NCBI GenBank assembly: GCA_031275035.1
Contig: JAISPH010000176.1
Span: 1 to 6,130 of the forward strand
Origin: Treponema sp.
GTDB taxonomy: Bacteria; Spirochaetota; Spirochaetia; Treponematales; Breznakiellaceae
Direction of reading: 5' to 3'
Length of the DNA stretch: 6,130 nucleotides
Shown piece after piece: positions 1 through 6,062 of this stretch. Both the position numbers and the translations under genes were made by a program. The stretch's first letter is position 1; the number at the start of each line of letters is the position of its first letter. The notes under the pieces were generated by a model. That model saw only the letters and a list, made by a program, of their open reading frames with translations. It ran no database searches and had not been told where the DNA came from.

Positions 1-239
1 CGGTTAGAGTTGGCAACGCCAACAAAAAAATGGTAGTAGACCCCACGTTAATAACTTCCTTACAGAACGAACCTCGTAAACAATGCAACGCTTACAAGAT
101 ACCCCGCCCTTCAGGGCGGTTAGAGTTGGCAACGCCAACAAAAAAATGGCAACAGACCCCACGGTTAAATAACTTCCTTACAGAACGAACCTCGTAAACA
201 ATGCAACGCTTACAAGATACCCCGCCCTTCAGGGCGGGG
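1..239. repeat. Tandem ~116-bp repeat, two copies visible, each with two hairpins
   Basis: Copy 1 spans 1-116 and copy 2 spans 117-234, nearly identical end to end. The differences are a short substitution cluster (ggtagtag versus ggcaacag) and two single-base insertions in copy 2 (cacgttaataac versus cacggttaaataac). Each copy holds a perfect hairpin GTTGGC-AAC-GCCAAC (9-23 and 125-139) and, at its right end, a GC hairpin with a TTCA loop (102-119 and 220-239). The window opens with the same cggttagag that forms the copy 1/copy 2 junction, so at least one more copy probably lies to the left. The last copy differs at its edge: its hairpin is completed to eight base pairs and runs into GAGGTTCAT. 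No convincing ORF lies in the unit. The GC hairpin followed by GAGG resembles right ends of IS200/IS605-type elements, but no transposase is in view, so this may be a remnant or a non-autonomous repeat. Confidence 0.9.
220..239. other. Perfect GC hairpin at the array edge, just past the DUF2974 stop
   Basis: CCCCGCCC and GGGCGGGG form a perfect 8-bp stem around a TTCA loop. It begins 4 bases beyond the stop codon of the minus-strand gene ending at 244, so it would fold at the 3' end of that mRNA. No T-run follows on the minus strand (the next bases are TATCTTG), so it is not a canonical intrinsic terminator, though it could stabilise the mRNA end or slow polymerase. The same stem-loop occurs at many IS200/IS605 right ends, and that is the competing explanation. 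Confidence 0.55.
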
Positions 240-243
240 AGGT

Positions 244-1398
244 TCATTGGTTCTTTTCATCTCCCGCTACCAGGAGATGAAAATTATGTTTTACCGATTC
301 AAAGAGAACTCCCAGGGTTTTGCCTATCAGGGTTTTGGTGGCGTCGTCAATGGTATTGTAGCCTTGAACCATGGCCACGGCGCTTTTAAGCCAGTTTGAG
401 CTGAGCTCCGTAAAGGACCGGGCCTTGGTGGCTTTCAGAATATCAAAGAGGGCGTCGACAAATATGCGCCGCTGATCAACATCCAGGCCGCCGATCCAGT
501 CCTTTATGGTCCGGTCCACAAAACGGCTCTTCTGGGTAATCCGGTCCAGGCGGACTACATCGTTAAAGCCTACCTCCCAGGAGTAAAGATCGTGCTGCAT
601 GATTCCGGTCTGGGTGCTCTTGACCACGGTATAATCATCATCATGTTCAAAGATCATGCCGAACACCGAGGACTGGGGAACAAAGGTTTGAATCCGGTCC
701 TTCACCGCTTCGTAGCCCCTGGCCGCAAGTACATCCCCGTTAAAGCCGGGACCGTCGTTATTGTAGACCGCGGCGATCCGTCTGCGTACCCCCCGCCGGC
801 AGAACGAAGCGGCATACACCGCCAGGTTTCCCCCCTTTGAGTGCCCTCCGGGGAGAAGCGGCGTCATGCTTATCCGCTTCGCCATGGTCTCCAGGTAGGC
901 CGCCGCTTCAAGCTGGGAGGGAACCGGGGTAAAGCTCATGTTGAAGTCTTCCTTCCAGCCTATCAGAGTGTCGTCGGTCCCCCGGTACGAGACATAGGCG
1001 AAACGGCGGGGACTGAGGATGGTAACCGCGGCGAACTGCTTTTCCCGGGAAACGTCGAAGCGGCTGGCATAGCCCATAAGGCGGAGGTTCCGGTAGCGGT
1101 TGGAAGAGGACAGGGCCCTAACAAATTTGAGCGTCCTCTTGTCGGAAAACACGGAAGCGCCCTCTCCGCCGGCGCCGTTCCTGGTCCGGTGATTTGGGGC
1201 GGCGGCTTCCGCAGACGCCGCAATCCTGTCCATTACCGTTCCCAGGAACGGGGCTGTCCGCTCCTCCGGTCCGGGAACGATGCCGTCCATGGGCAGATAG
1301 GAAAGCATCGAGCAGAGTATATTGTCCACCGCATTAAAGGGAGCCTGCTTAAAACTTAAATCCCCCCGCCAGGCCAGGTACTCGAAGATCGACGCCAT
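244..1398 (-). CDS. Mbeg1-like / DUF2974 alpha/beta-hydrolase-fold protein
   Basis: A 384-residue protein of the DUF2974 (Mbeg1-like) family, which resembles class-3 lipases. Its substrate is unknown. The N-terminus MASIFEYLAWRGDLSF is typical of the family and fixes the start. A conserved block SYRGTDDTLIGWKEDFNMSF (about 137-156) is followed by the nucleophile elbow GHSKGGN at 185-191 (Ser187) and by NNDGPGF at 213-219, where Asp215 is a plausible second triad member. His252 or His269 could be the third. These triad assignments are inferred from motif spacing. There is no signal peptide or membrane segment, so it is probably cytosolic. It lies 50 bases downstream of the lyase gene with no obvious terminator between, but it has a good promoter of its own. 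No Shine-Dalgarno precedes the ATG. Its stop codon sits next to the repeat array, so its last residues may have been set by that boundary. Family assignment is fairly sure; enzymatic activity is unproven. Confidence 0.88.
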   Translation of the reverse strand: MASIFEYLAWRGDLSFKQAPFNAVDNILCSMLSYLPMDGIVPGPEERTAPFLGTVMDRIAASAEAAAPNHRTRNGAGGEGASVFSDKRTLKFVRALSSSNRYRNLRLMGYASRFDVSREKQFAAVTILSPRRFAYVSYRGTDDTLIGWKEDFNMSFTPVPSQLEAAAYLETMAKRISMTPLLPGGHSKGGNLAVYAASFCRRGVRRRIAAVYNNDGPGFNGDVLAARGYEAVKDRIQTFVPQSSVFGMIFEHDDDYTVVKSTQTGIMQHDLYSWEVGFNDVVRLDRITQKSRFVDRTIKDWIGGLDVDQRRIFVDALFDILKATKARSFTELSSNWLKSAVAMVQGYNTIDDATKTLIGKTLGVLFESVKHNFHLLVAGDEKNQ

Positions 1399-1404
1399 AG
1401 CCCA

Positions 1405-1433
1405 ATTTTAGCATACGGAAGCGGAAGAGGCAA
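1405..1433 (-). promoter_or_regulatory. Sigma70-type promoter of the DUF2974 gene, predicted leaderless
   Basis: On the minus strand, TTGCCT (-35, 1428-1433) and TAAAAT (-10, 1405-1410) are separated by exactly 17 bases. They match the consensus at 4/6 and 5/6 positions. Only six bases separate the -10 box from the ATG at 1398, so the expected transcription start coincides with the start codon. This fits the absence of a Shine-Dalgarno sequence and would give a leaderless mRNA. Confidence 0.55.
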
Positions 1434-1448
1434 ATCCGCCGGGCATCT

Positions 1449-2831
1449 TCAGCCGTCCTCCAGGGCCCGCCTTACCCGTTCCGGGTCTCCCCCGCATTCC
1501 AGGATGATCCCGTTTACCCGGTCATAGCCGAGACGGGGCACATAGGCGGCGGCAAACGCGCAGGAGGCGTCCAGCAGTTCCGCACAGCGTTCCGCATTGG
1601 GGGTCAGGGTTTCCACGCATTTGGTTCTGAAGAGGAAGACCCCCCGTTCCAAAAGGGAGAGGCTTTCCAGAAGCGCATCGGCGATGAGGGGCAGAAAGGC
1701 GTTAAGTTCAAATTCGCCCCGGGAAGCGGCGGATGTAATTGCCCCGTCGTTGGCCATTACCCTGAGGGCCGCCTGGATGACCATTTCGGGGATGACGGGG
1801 TTTACCTTTCCGGGCATGACGCTACTGCCCGCCTGAAGGGGGGCCAGCGTTATTTCGCCCAGGCCACCCCGGGGGCCCGAATTCATAAGCCGGAGATCGT
1901 TGGCTATTTTGGAAAGATTCACTGCCAGGGCCTTGAGGAGTCCCGAAACCTCTACAAAGACATCGTTGTTCTGGGTAATGTCCATGGGATACTCCGCGGC
2001 GGCAAGGCCGATACCGGTAAGCTCCCGCAGTTCCTCCACCACGGCATAACGGTACTTCCGGGCAATTTTCCCCTGGGGGGAATCCGCCCGTTCCGGCAGA
2101 CCCACCGCCGTACCCCCCAGGTTTATCTGGCGGAGCCGTTCTTCAACCTTGTAGAGCCGCCAGCGGTCCCGGGCAAGGGCCTGGGCATAGGCGCCGAATT
2201 CCGCCCCCAAGGTAACAGGCACCGCATCCTGCAGTTCGGTACGGCCCAGCTTCCTGACGCCTTCAAATTCATTTTCCCGCTTCTGCAGGGCCTCCTGGAG
2301 CGCGGCGCAGCCCGCGCTGAGTTCCCGCAGCAGTTCTATGGCGGCAATGCGTAGCGCCGTGGGGTAGACATCGTTGGTGGACTGGCCCCGGTTTATGTCG
2401 TCCAGGGGATGAATGATATGATAGCTGCCGGGGCTTTCGCCCAGAATGGTAAGGGCAAGATTGGCTATTACCTCGTTGACATTCATGTTGGTCGAGGTTC
2501 CCGCTCCGCCCTGGAGGGCGTCAACGATAAAGGCGTCCTCCGCTTCGCCCGAGAGCAGCCGGTCGCAGGCCCGGACGACGGCGCCGCAGATCCTGTCTTC
2601 AGCCTCCGCGCTGCGGAGGGCGGAACCCCCGCCGGCTCCGCGCTCCTCCGCCGCCAGTTTCCGGTAACACCGGGCGGCGGCTTTTTTTACCGTAACCATG
2701 GCGCGGATAAGCCGCATATTGACCCGCCGGTAACCCAGGGCAAAGTTATCCCCGGCCCGGAGGCTTTGAATGCCGTAGAGCGCGCCGCCGGGAAGTTCCG
2801 CTTCGCCAAGGCTGTCCCTTTCAATGCGCAT
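1449..2831 (-). CDS. Aspartate ammonia-lyase-like enzyme of the aspartase/fumarase superfamily
   Basis: A 460-residue lyase expected to split L-aspartate into fumarate and ammonium in the cytosol, probably as a tetramer. Family signatures are in order: GAGTSTNMN (109-117), HPLDDINRGQSTND (141-154) and the mobile catalytic loop GSSVMPGKVNP (335-345). In known aspartases the first serine of that loop (here Ser336) is the general base. The segment NNDVFVEVSG…KIANDLRL…SGPRGGLGEI just before it is also typical. The length is slightly below the ~470-480 of classical aspartases. The ATG at 2831 is preferred over an upstream in-frame TTG (2852). It lies one base after the hydF stop, has GAGG at good spacing, and gives the usual N-terminus MRIERDSLGE. 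The close pairing with hydF implies one transcript and translational coupling. Superfamily membership is certain. Aspartate as substrate is likely, but fumarase or another lyase specificity cannot be excluded from motifs alone. Confidence 0.9.
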   Translation of the reverse strand: MRIERDSLGEAELPGGALYGIQSLRAGDNFALGYRRVNMRLIRAMVTVKKAAARCYRKLAAEERGAGGGSALRSAEAEDRICGAVVRACDRLLSGEAEDAFIVDALQGGAGTSTNMNVNEVIANLALTILGESPGSYHIIHPLDDINRGQSTNDVYPTALRIAAIELLRELSAGCAALQEALQKRENEFEGVRKLGRTELQDAVPVTLGAEFGAYAQALARDRWRLYKVEERLRQINLGGTAVGLPERADSPQGKIARKYRYAVVEELRELTGIGLAAAEYPMDITQNNDVFVEVSGLLKALAVNLSKIANDLRLMNSGPRGGLGEITLAPLQAGSSVMPGKVNPVIPEMVIQAALRVMANDGAITSAASRGEFELNAFLPLIADALLESLSLLERGVFLFRTKCVETLTPNAERCAELLDASCAFAAAYVPRLGYDRVNGIILECGGDPERVRRALEDG

Positions 2832-2832
2832 C

Positions 2833-4062
2833 TTAATCCTCAAGCTCCGCAAGAATATGGGGAAACATGGCTATGCTTCGTCTTAGAATACCCTGAATAT
2901 GGGCAATGGCGATGCCGTAGTTGGTAAAGGGAACATGCTGACCGGCGGCGCACTCCCGGCGGTAACGCATCTCCCGCCCGTTCAGCATACAGGCGCCGCA
3001 GTGGAGGACCAGATCATAGGATGAAAGATCTTCGGGGAAATCCCCTCCGGAGGTAAAGACAAATTCCGGCTCCCGGCGGGTATACTGCCTGATCCACCGG
3101 GGAAGCTTTACCGTACCGATGTCGTCGCACTGCCGGTGATGGGTGCAGCCCTCGGCCACCAGAATACGGCTGCCCGTTTCTATGCGGTCCAGGGCCTTTA
3201 CCCCCCGGACCGCCGGGGCAAGGAAGCCCTTGTACCGGGCAAAGAGGATAGAAAAACTGGTGAGGGGAATATCCGGCGGGGTATCGGCGGAAACCTTGGC
3301 AAAGACCTGGCTGTCGGTGATGACCAGGCTGGGCTTCTTCCCCAGATGTTCCAGGGTCTCCCTGAGCTCAAACTCCTTTACCACCACTGCCGCGGCGTCC
3401 GCCTCCAGGATGTCCCGGATAGTCTGCTGCTGGGGAAGGATGAGCCTTCCCTTGGGGGCGGCCTTGTCGATGGGGACCACCAGAATCACGAAATCGGAGG
3501 GATGGATCAGGTCCCCGGCGATACGGAGCTTTGTTTCCTCGGCGGAGACAAGGGCGGCGATACGCTCCTTGAGCCTTGCTATGTTGTATCCGGTTTTGGC
3601 GCTGACATAGATAGAATCCGCCGGAACGGCGGCGGGCGGTTCCGGCAGCAGATCGCTTTTATTGTAAACGGTGATATGGGGGACCTCTTTGGCTTTGAAG
3701 ATACGGAGCAGTTCCCGGTCGGCCGCGCTCAGGGCGGTTCCGTCCCCGGCATCTTTACCGGCGGCGTCCGCCACCAGCACCGCCGCATCGGCCTTGTTCA
3801 GCACCTGCTTTGCCCGGCGTACCCGGATCTCCCCCAGGCTTCCCTCGTCGTCGATCCCCGGGGTGTCGATGATCATTACCGGCCCCAGGGGCAGAAGCTC
3901 CATGGCCTTGTACACCGGATCGGTGGTGGTTCCCTTGAACCGGGAAACAACGGCGGTTTCCTGGCCGGTAACGGCGTTTACCAGGCTTGACTTTCCCGCA
4001 TTCCGGCGGCCAAAAAAGCCAATGTGAATCCTGCCCGCCTGAGGGGTGTCGTTTAATCCCAT
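2833..4062 (-). CDS. hydF: [FeFe]-hydrogenase maturation GTPase HydF
   Basis: A 409-residue cytosolic GTPase and scaffold. It carries the two-iron precursor of the H-cluster during final assembly and delivers it to apo-hydrogenase, working with the radical-SAM enzymes HydE and HydG. The N-terminal Era/TrmE-like GTPase domain (about 10-172) has all expected motifs: P-loop GRRNAGKSS (18-26), switch I threonines in GTTTDPV (44-50), DTPGID (66-71), NKSD (134-137) and SAKTG (154-158). A middle dimerisation region (about 180-265) is followed by the C-terminal iron-sulfur domain. That domain has the HydF signature C306-T-H308 and, 45 residues later, H354-C355-G-A-C358, close to the family pattern CxH-x(46-53)-HCxxC. 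Length is normal and every ligand is present, so the protein looks functional. No Shine-Dalgarno precedes the ATG at 4062, but a -10 box does. It is the first gene of a two-gene unit with the lyase. No hydrogenase structural gene is in the window. Confidence 0.97.
   Translation of the reverse strand: MGLNDTPQAGRIHIGFFGRRNAGKSSLVNAVTGQETAVVSRFKGTTTDPVYKAMELLPLGPVMIIDTPGIDDEGSLGEIRVRRAKQVLNKADAAVLVADAAGKDAGDGTALSAADRELLRIFKAKEVPHITVYNKSDLLPEPPAAVPADSIYVSAKTGYNIARLKERIAALVSAEETKLRIAGDLIHPSDFVILVVPIDKAAPKGRLILPQQQTIRDILEADAAAVVVKEFELRETLEHLGKKPSLVITDSQVFAKVSADTPPDIPLTSFSILFARYKGFLAPAVRGVKALDRIETGSRILVAEGCTHHRQCDDIGTVKLPRWIRQYTRREPEFVFTSGGDFPEDLSSYDLVLHCGACMLNGREMRYRRECAAGQHVPFTNYGIAIAHIQGILRRSIAMFPHILAELED
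2838..2841 (-). promoter_or_regulatory. Ribosome binding site of the lyase gene, inside the end of hydF
   Basis: GAGG on the minus strand lies 6 bases before the ATG at 2831 and within the last codons of hydF. It supports the 2831 start over the TTG at 2852 and indicates translational coupling, because ribosomes finishing hydF stop one base before the new start codon. Confidence 0.7.
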
Positions 4063-4068
4063 AACATC

Positions 4069-4097
4069 AATATACTATACTTAGCGTCTGTCCACAA
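4069..4097 (-). promoter_or_regulatory. Probable promoter of the hydF-lyase unit, predicted leaderless
   Basis: On the minus strand, TTGTGG (4092-4097, a weak -35) and TATATT (4069-4074, a 5/6 -10 match) are 17 bases apart. The -10 box ends six bases before the hydF ATG, the same geometry as at the DUF2974 gene. No Shine-Dalgarno is present, so translation probably starts at or near the 5' end of the mRNA. The weak -35 leaves room for an activator. The rest of the 4063-4191 gap shows no strong terminator or other site. Confidence 0.45.
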
Positions 4098-4191
4098 AGC
4101 CGCTTGCCTTAAAGAAATACCGCGAACAACACGAACAAAGACAGAAAGAAAGAATGCAGATTATTAAAGTAAACGTTCGTATCCGCCGCTC

Positions 4192-5070
4192 TTATGTTAA
4201 GCCGGGTTTCCGCTTTACCAGGGAAAAGGAATAGAGCAGCACCGCCAGCCAGATACAGCTAAAGGCCGCGAGGTTATAGGCGGGGAAGGGTTCCCGGAAA
4301 ACAAAGACCCCCAGGAGAAACACAAAGGTGGGGTTGATAAACTGGATAAAGCCTATGGCCGACAGGGGAAGCAGTTTTGCCCCCTGGGAAAAGAGGTAGA
4401 GGGGAACCGTGGTAACGATGCCGCAGAAGACAATCCCCGTCCAGAGGAGGGGAGAGAGGCCGCCCAGATTCCCCGGATTATGCAGGGGAAAGATGAGCAG
4501 CGCCGCCGCCAGGGGGGAGGCCGCCAGAGTTTCCGCCCCCAGCCCTTCAAGGGAGCTGAAGGCGGCCTTCTTTTTTAAGAGGCCGTAGACGCCGAAGGTC
4601 AGGGCCAGCCCCAGGCTTATCCAGGGAATGGTCCCCGAGAGGACCGTTACGATGGATACCCCCGCGGCGGCCAGGCCGAAGGCGGTCCACTGCAGGGGAG
4701 AAAGCCGTTCCTTGAAAAAGACAAGCCCCAGAAGTATCGACACCAGGGGATTGATAAAGTAGCCCAGGGACGCCTCGATGGCATGGTTCATATTGACCGC
4801 CCAGATATAGAGCCCCCAGTTCATCGTAACCACCAGGGCGGAGAGCAGCGCAAAGCGCCGCTTCTTCCGGTCCCCGAATGCCCGGATCCAGGCGGTATTC
4901 TTTTTTGCCAGAAGCAAAAGCCCCGTAAAGAACAGGGAGAAGAGGATTCTGAAGGCAAGAATATGAAGGGGAGCCACCGCCGCCAGCAGTTTCCAGTAGA
5001 GGGGCAGCGCCCCCCAGAGCGCATAGGCGGAAACCGCATAGCCGATCCCCCGGCCCAGGGATGCTTTCAT
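4192..5070 (-). CDS. rarD: RarD-type EamA-family transporter
   Basis: A 292-residue inner-membrane protein of the drug/metabolite transporter superfamily. Two EamA halves give about ten hydrophobic helices, with short charged loops such as GDRKKRRF at 66-73. RarD hallmarks are visible: the start YALWGALPLYWKLL (16-29), the block NWGLYIWAVNMNHAIEASLGYFINP (84-108), FFKERLSPLQW at 118-128, and GFIQFINPTFVFLLGVFVFREPF (240-262) in the second half. RarD proteins were named after a chloramphenicol-sensitivity phenotype, but their physiological substrate is not settled; export of a small metabolite is the usual guess. Length is normal for the family and there is no sign of damage. No Shine-Dalgarno precedes the ATG. 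The gene is separated from hydF by 129 bases and from the lipoprotein gene by 80 bases holding a tandem repeat, so it may be a single-gene unit. The family call is firm, the substrate unknown. Confidence 0.92.
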   Translation of the reverse strand: MKASLGRGIGYAVSAYALWGALPLYWKLLAAVAPLHILAFRILFSLFFTGLLLLAKKNTAWIRAFGDRKKRRFALLSALVVTMNWGLYIWAVNMNHAIEASLGYFINPLVSILLGLVFFKERLSPLQWTAFGLAAAGVSIVTVLSGTIPWISLGLALTFGVYGLLKKKAAFSSLEGLGAETLAASPLAAALLIFPLHNPGNLGGLSPLLWTGIVFCGIVTTVPLYLFSQGAKLLPLSAIGFIQFINPTFVFLLGVFVFREPFPAYNLAAFSCIWLAVLLYSFSLVKRKPGLT

Positions 5071-5075
5071 GGTTC

Positions 5076-5104
5076 AGGATACTTCAACCGGGGGAAAAAG
5101 GTAA
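5076..5104 (-). promoter_or_regulatory. Weak candidate promoter of rarD
   Basis: TTACCT (5099-5104) and TATCCT (5076-5081) on the minus strand are 17 bases apart, and the -10 candidate ends five bases before the rarD ATG. The matches to consensus are only 3/6 and 4/6. The spacing repeats that at hydF and the DUF2974 gene, and no Shine-Dalgarno is present. It is listed as a possibility only. Confidence 0.25.
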
Positions 5105-5109
5105 GGGAC

Positions 5110-5139
5110 GCCGGCATGGACGCCGCCGGCATGGATGCC
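5110..5139. repeat. 15-bp GC-rich tandem repeat, two copies (left block)
   Basis: GCCGGCATGGACGCC (5110-5124) is followed directly by GCCGGCATGGATGCC (5125-5139), then by a partial GCCGCCGG. Each unit carries the self-complementary GCCGGC, so two neighbouring units can pair into a 6-bp GC stem with a 9-base loop. In lipoprotein mRNA this stem would be followed about ten bases later by TTTTT, a weak terminator at best. The same unit recurs at 5862-5906. Confidence 0.85.
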
Positions 5140-5150
5140 GCCGCCGGGGG

Positions 5151-5630
5151 TTAGCTCTTAGGCCCAAATACTACCATTATTACGCCGGCAGGTATCAGAG
5201 CGCCGTCCGCGTCTGTGGCGTTCTTGGTAAAGACAATACCACATTCATACTGGCTGCCGCCATATTGGCAATATGCCGCCTTGTATGTCGCTTCTTCTGT
5301 CTCTAGGAAAGTTCCGCCCAAAAGAGCTGCCGCCAGAGTTTTTACGGAAGTATAATCGGAGGCGATCCTCCCGGTCCACACCAGGGTCAATTCGCCGTCA
5401 AAATCATAGCCCTGGTAACCGCCGGTACTGGTCAGCGAAGAAAGGTTTTTACCGGTAAGCCCCACCGGATTCAGCATACTACTGTCGCTGGGAGTTCCTC
5501 GATTGAGATCGGCCAGCGCTTCATTAAATTCCCCAAACGGATCGTCCGTGCTGCCGTCGCTGCAGGAGCCGAAGGCAAGCAGAACGGCGAAGATCAGCGC
5601 GGCGCCCCTGCCAAATCGTATCGTTTTCAT
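5151..5630 (-). CDS. Small secreted lipoprotein of unknown function
   Basis: A 159-residue protein with a clear signal peptide: basic MKTIRFGRG, then hydrophobic AALIFAVLLAF, then GSC with Cys23 as the probable lipidation site. Phe at position -3 is unusual for a classical lipobox but tolerated in spirochaetes, whose lipoboxes are relaxed. The mature part (~137 residues) starts with an acidic, serine-rich tether (SDGSTDDPFGEFNEAL) and ends in a likely beta-rich region with alternating polar and hydrophobic stretches, including the cysteine pair CQYGGSQYEC near 121-130. It is probably anchored to the periplasmic or outer face of a membrane. I recognise no family. The start is well supported by a strong Shine-Dalgarno, unlike the neighbouring rarD and hydF. 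The gene is bracketed on both sides by the same 15-bp tandem repeat. It is likely a real gene of narrow distribution. Confidence 0.8.
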   Translation of the reverse strand: MKTIRFGRGAALIFAVLLAFGSCSDGSTDDPFGEFNEALADLNRGTPSDSSMLNPVGLTGKNLSSLTSTGGYQGYDFDGELTLVWTGRIASDYTSVKTLAAALLGGTFLETEEATYKAAYCQYGGSQYECGIVFTKNATDADGALIPAGVIMVVFGPKS

Positions 5631-5638
5631 CTTGTATC

Positions 5639-5645
5639 CCTCCTT
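5639..5645 (-). promoter_or_regulatory. Strong Shine-Dalgarno of the lipoprotein gene
   Basis: AAGGAGG on the minus strand lies eight bases before the ATG at 5630. It is the only full-consensus ribosome binding site in the window and confirms the lipoprotein start. Confidence 0.85.
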
Positions 5646-5686
5646 ATGGATGGGTTACGCTACAAACCCCCGGTTCAACGCCGATA

Positions 5687-5701
5687 CCGAATAACATTCG
5701 G
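5687..5701. repeat. Perfect inverted repeat upstream of the lipoprotein gene
   Basis: CCGAAT-AAC-ATTCGG is a perfect 6-bp inverted repeat with a 3-base centre, about 57 bases upstream of the lipoprotein ATG. The position and size would suit an operator or a small leader hairpin. No regulator is identifiable. Confidence 0.5.
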
Positions 5702-5861
5702 GGACCGCGAATCCCGCCGTTGATCCCGGGGGGTTTGCCTTAAAGCCGCAACAAACGCCCCCTTAATGTGATGTACCGCCCGGCGCGCAAAGCCCTTCGC
5801 AAAGGAACCCTCCGCATACGCTGCGGTTTCTCATCTTCTTCCCTCATTAAAGAATTCAACC

Positions 5862-5906
5862 GCCGCCGGCATGAACGCCGCCGGCATGGACGCCGCCGGC
5901 ACGCCG
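5862..5906. repeat. 15-bp GC-rich tandem repeat, three copies (right block)
   Basis: Three units lie in tandem: GCCGCCGGCATGAAC (5862-5876), GCCGCCGGCATGGAC (5877-5891) and a diverged GCCGCCGGCACGCCG (5892-5906). This is the same unit, in the same orientation, as the block at 5110-5139, shown here in another phase. GCCGGC occurs four times (5865, 5880, 5895, 5903), allowing several alternative stems. Confidence 0.87.
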
Positions 5907-5998
5907 GCCGCTCATACGCGCTCCTCCTCTGTTTTGCCGGTTACAGCGAATAGCCCGCGGGCCATGACGGACAGGTTGAGGGCCGGGGAGAACGGTTT

Positions 5999-6062
5999 AT
6001 TTTCTTGAGAAAATGACTTGTTTTCTGAAGAAAATGGCCTGTTTTCTGCGGAAAATATGTCA
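5999..6062. repeat. 21-bp-period array of three AT-rich palindromes
   Basis: Three 21-bp units start at 6000, 6021 and 6042. Their cores are TTTTCTTGAGAAAA, TTTTCTGAAGAAAA and TTTTCTGCGGAAAA. The arms TTTTC and GAAAA are identical in all three, while the four central bases and the linkers vary. The first extends to a perfect 16-bp palindrome (5999-6014). A degenerate fourth unit, TTCCGGGGGGAAAA, lies in register at 6063. A 21-bp period is two helical turns, so all cores face the same side of the DNA. This could be a protein-binding array, a run of small RNA hairpins, or a heptapeptide-coding repeat. Confidence 0.9.

Noticed and set aside
1..239. CRISPR array
   Set aside because: The whole ~116-bp unit is repeated, with no alternation of short repeats and unique spacers, and no cas gene is present.
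2832..2852. The TTG at 2852 as the start of the lyase
   Set aside because: It lies inside hydF, would add seven atypical residues, and the ATG at 2831 has a ribosome binding site and gives the normal family N-terminus.
3136..3990. A 284-codon plus-strand open frame opposite hydF
   Set aside because: HydF on the minus strand has every family motif. The antisense frame has no recognisable domain and is expected in GC-rich coding DNA. The same applies to the plus-strand frames at 841-1359 and 2409-2927.
4131..4180. Terminator for rarD formed by ACGAAC (4131-4136) and GTTCGT (4175-4180)
   Set aside because: The stem is only six base pairs around a 38-base loop and no clean T-run follows.
5661..5700. 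tRNA-like T-arm suggested by CGGTTCAACG
   Set aside because: No matching stem pairs around the loop, and no acceptor, D or anticodon arm could be found nearby.
5061..5953. Plus-strand frames over the 15-bp repeats giving RRRHG-like or AGMDA-like peptides
   Set aside because: Repeats with a period divisible by three stay open by chance. There are no ribosome binding sites or domains, and one frame overlaps the well-supported lipoprotein gene.
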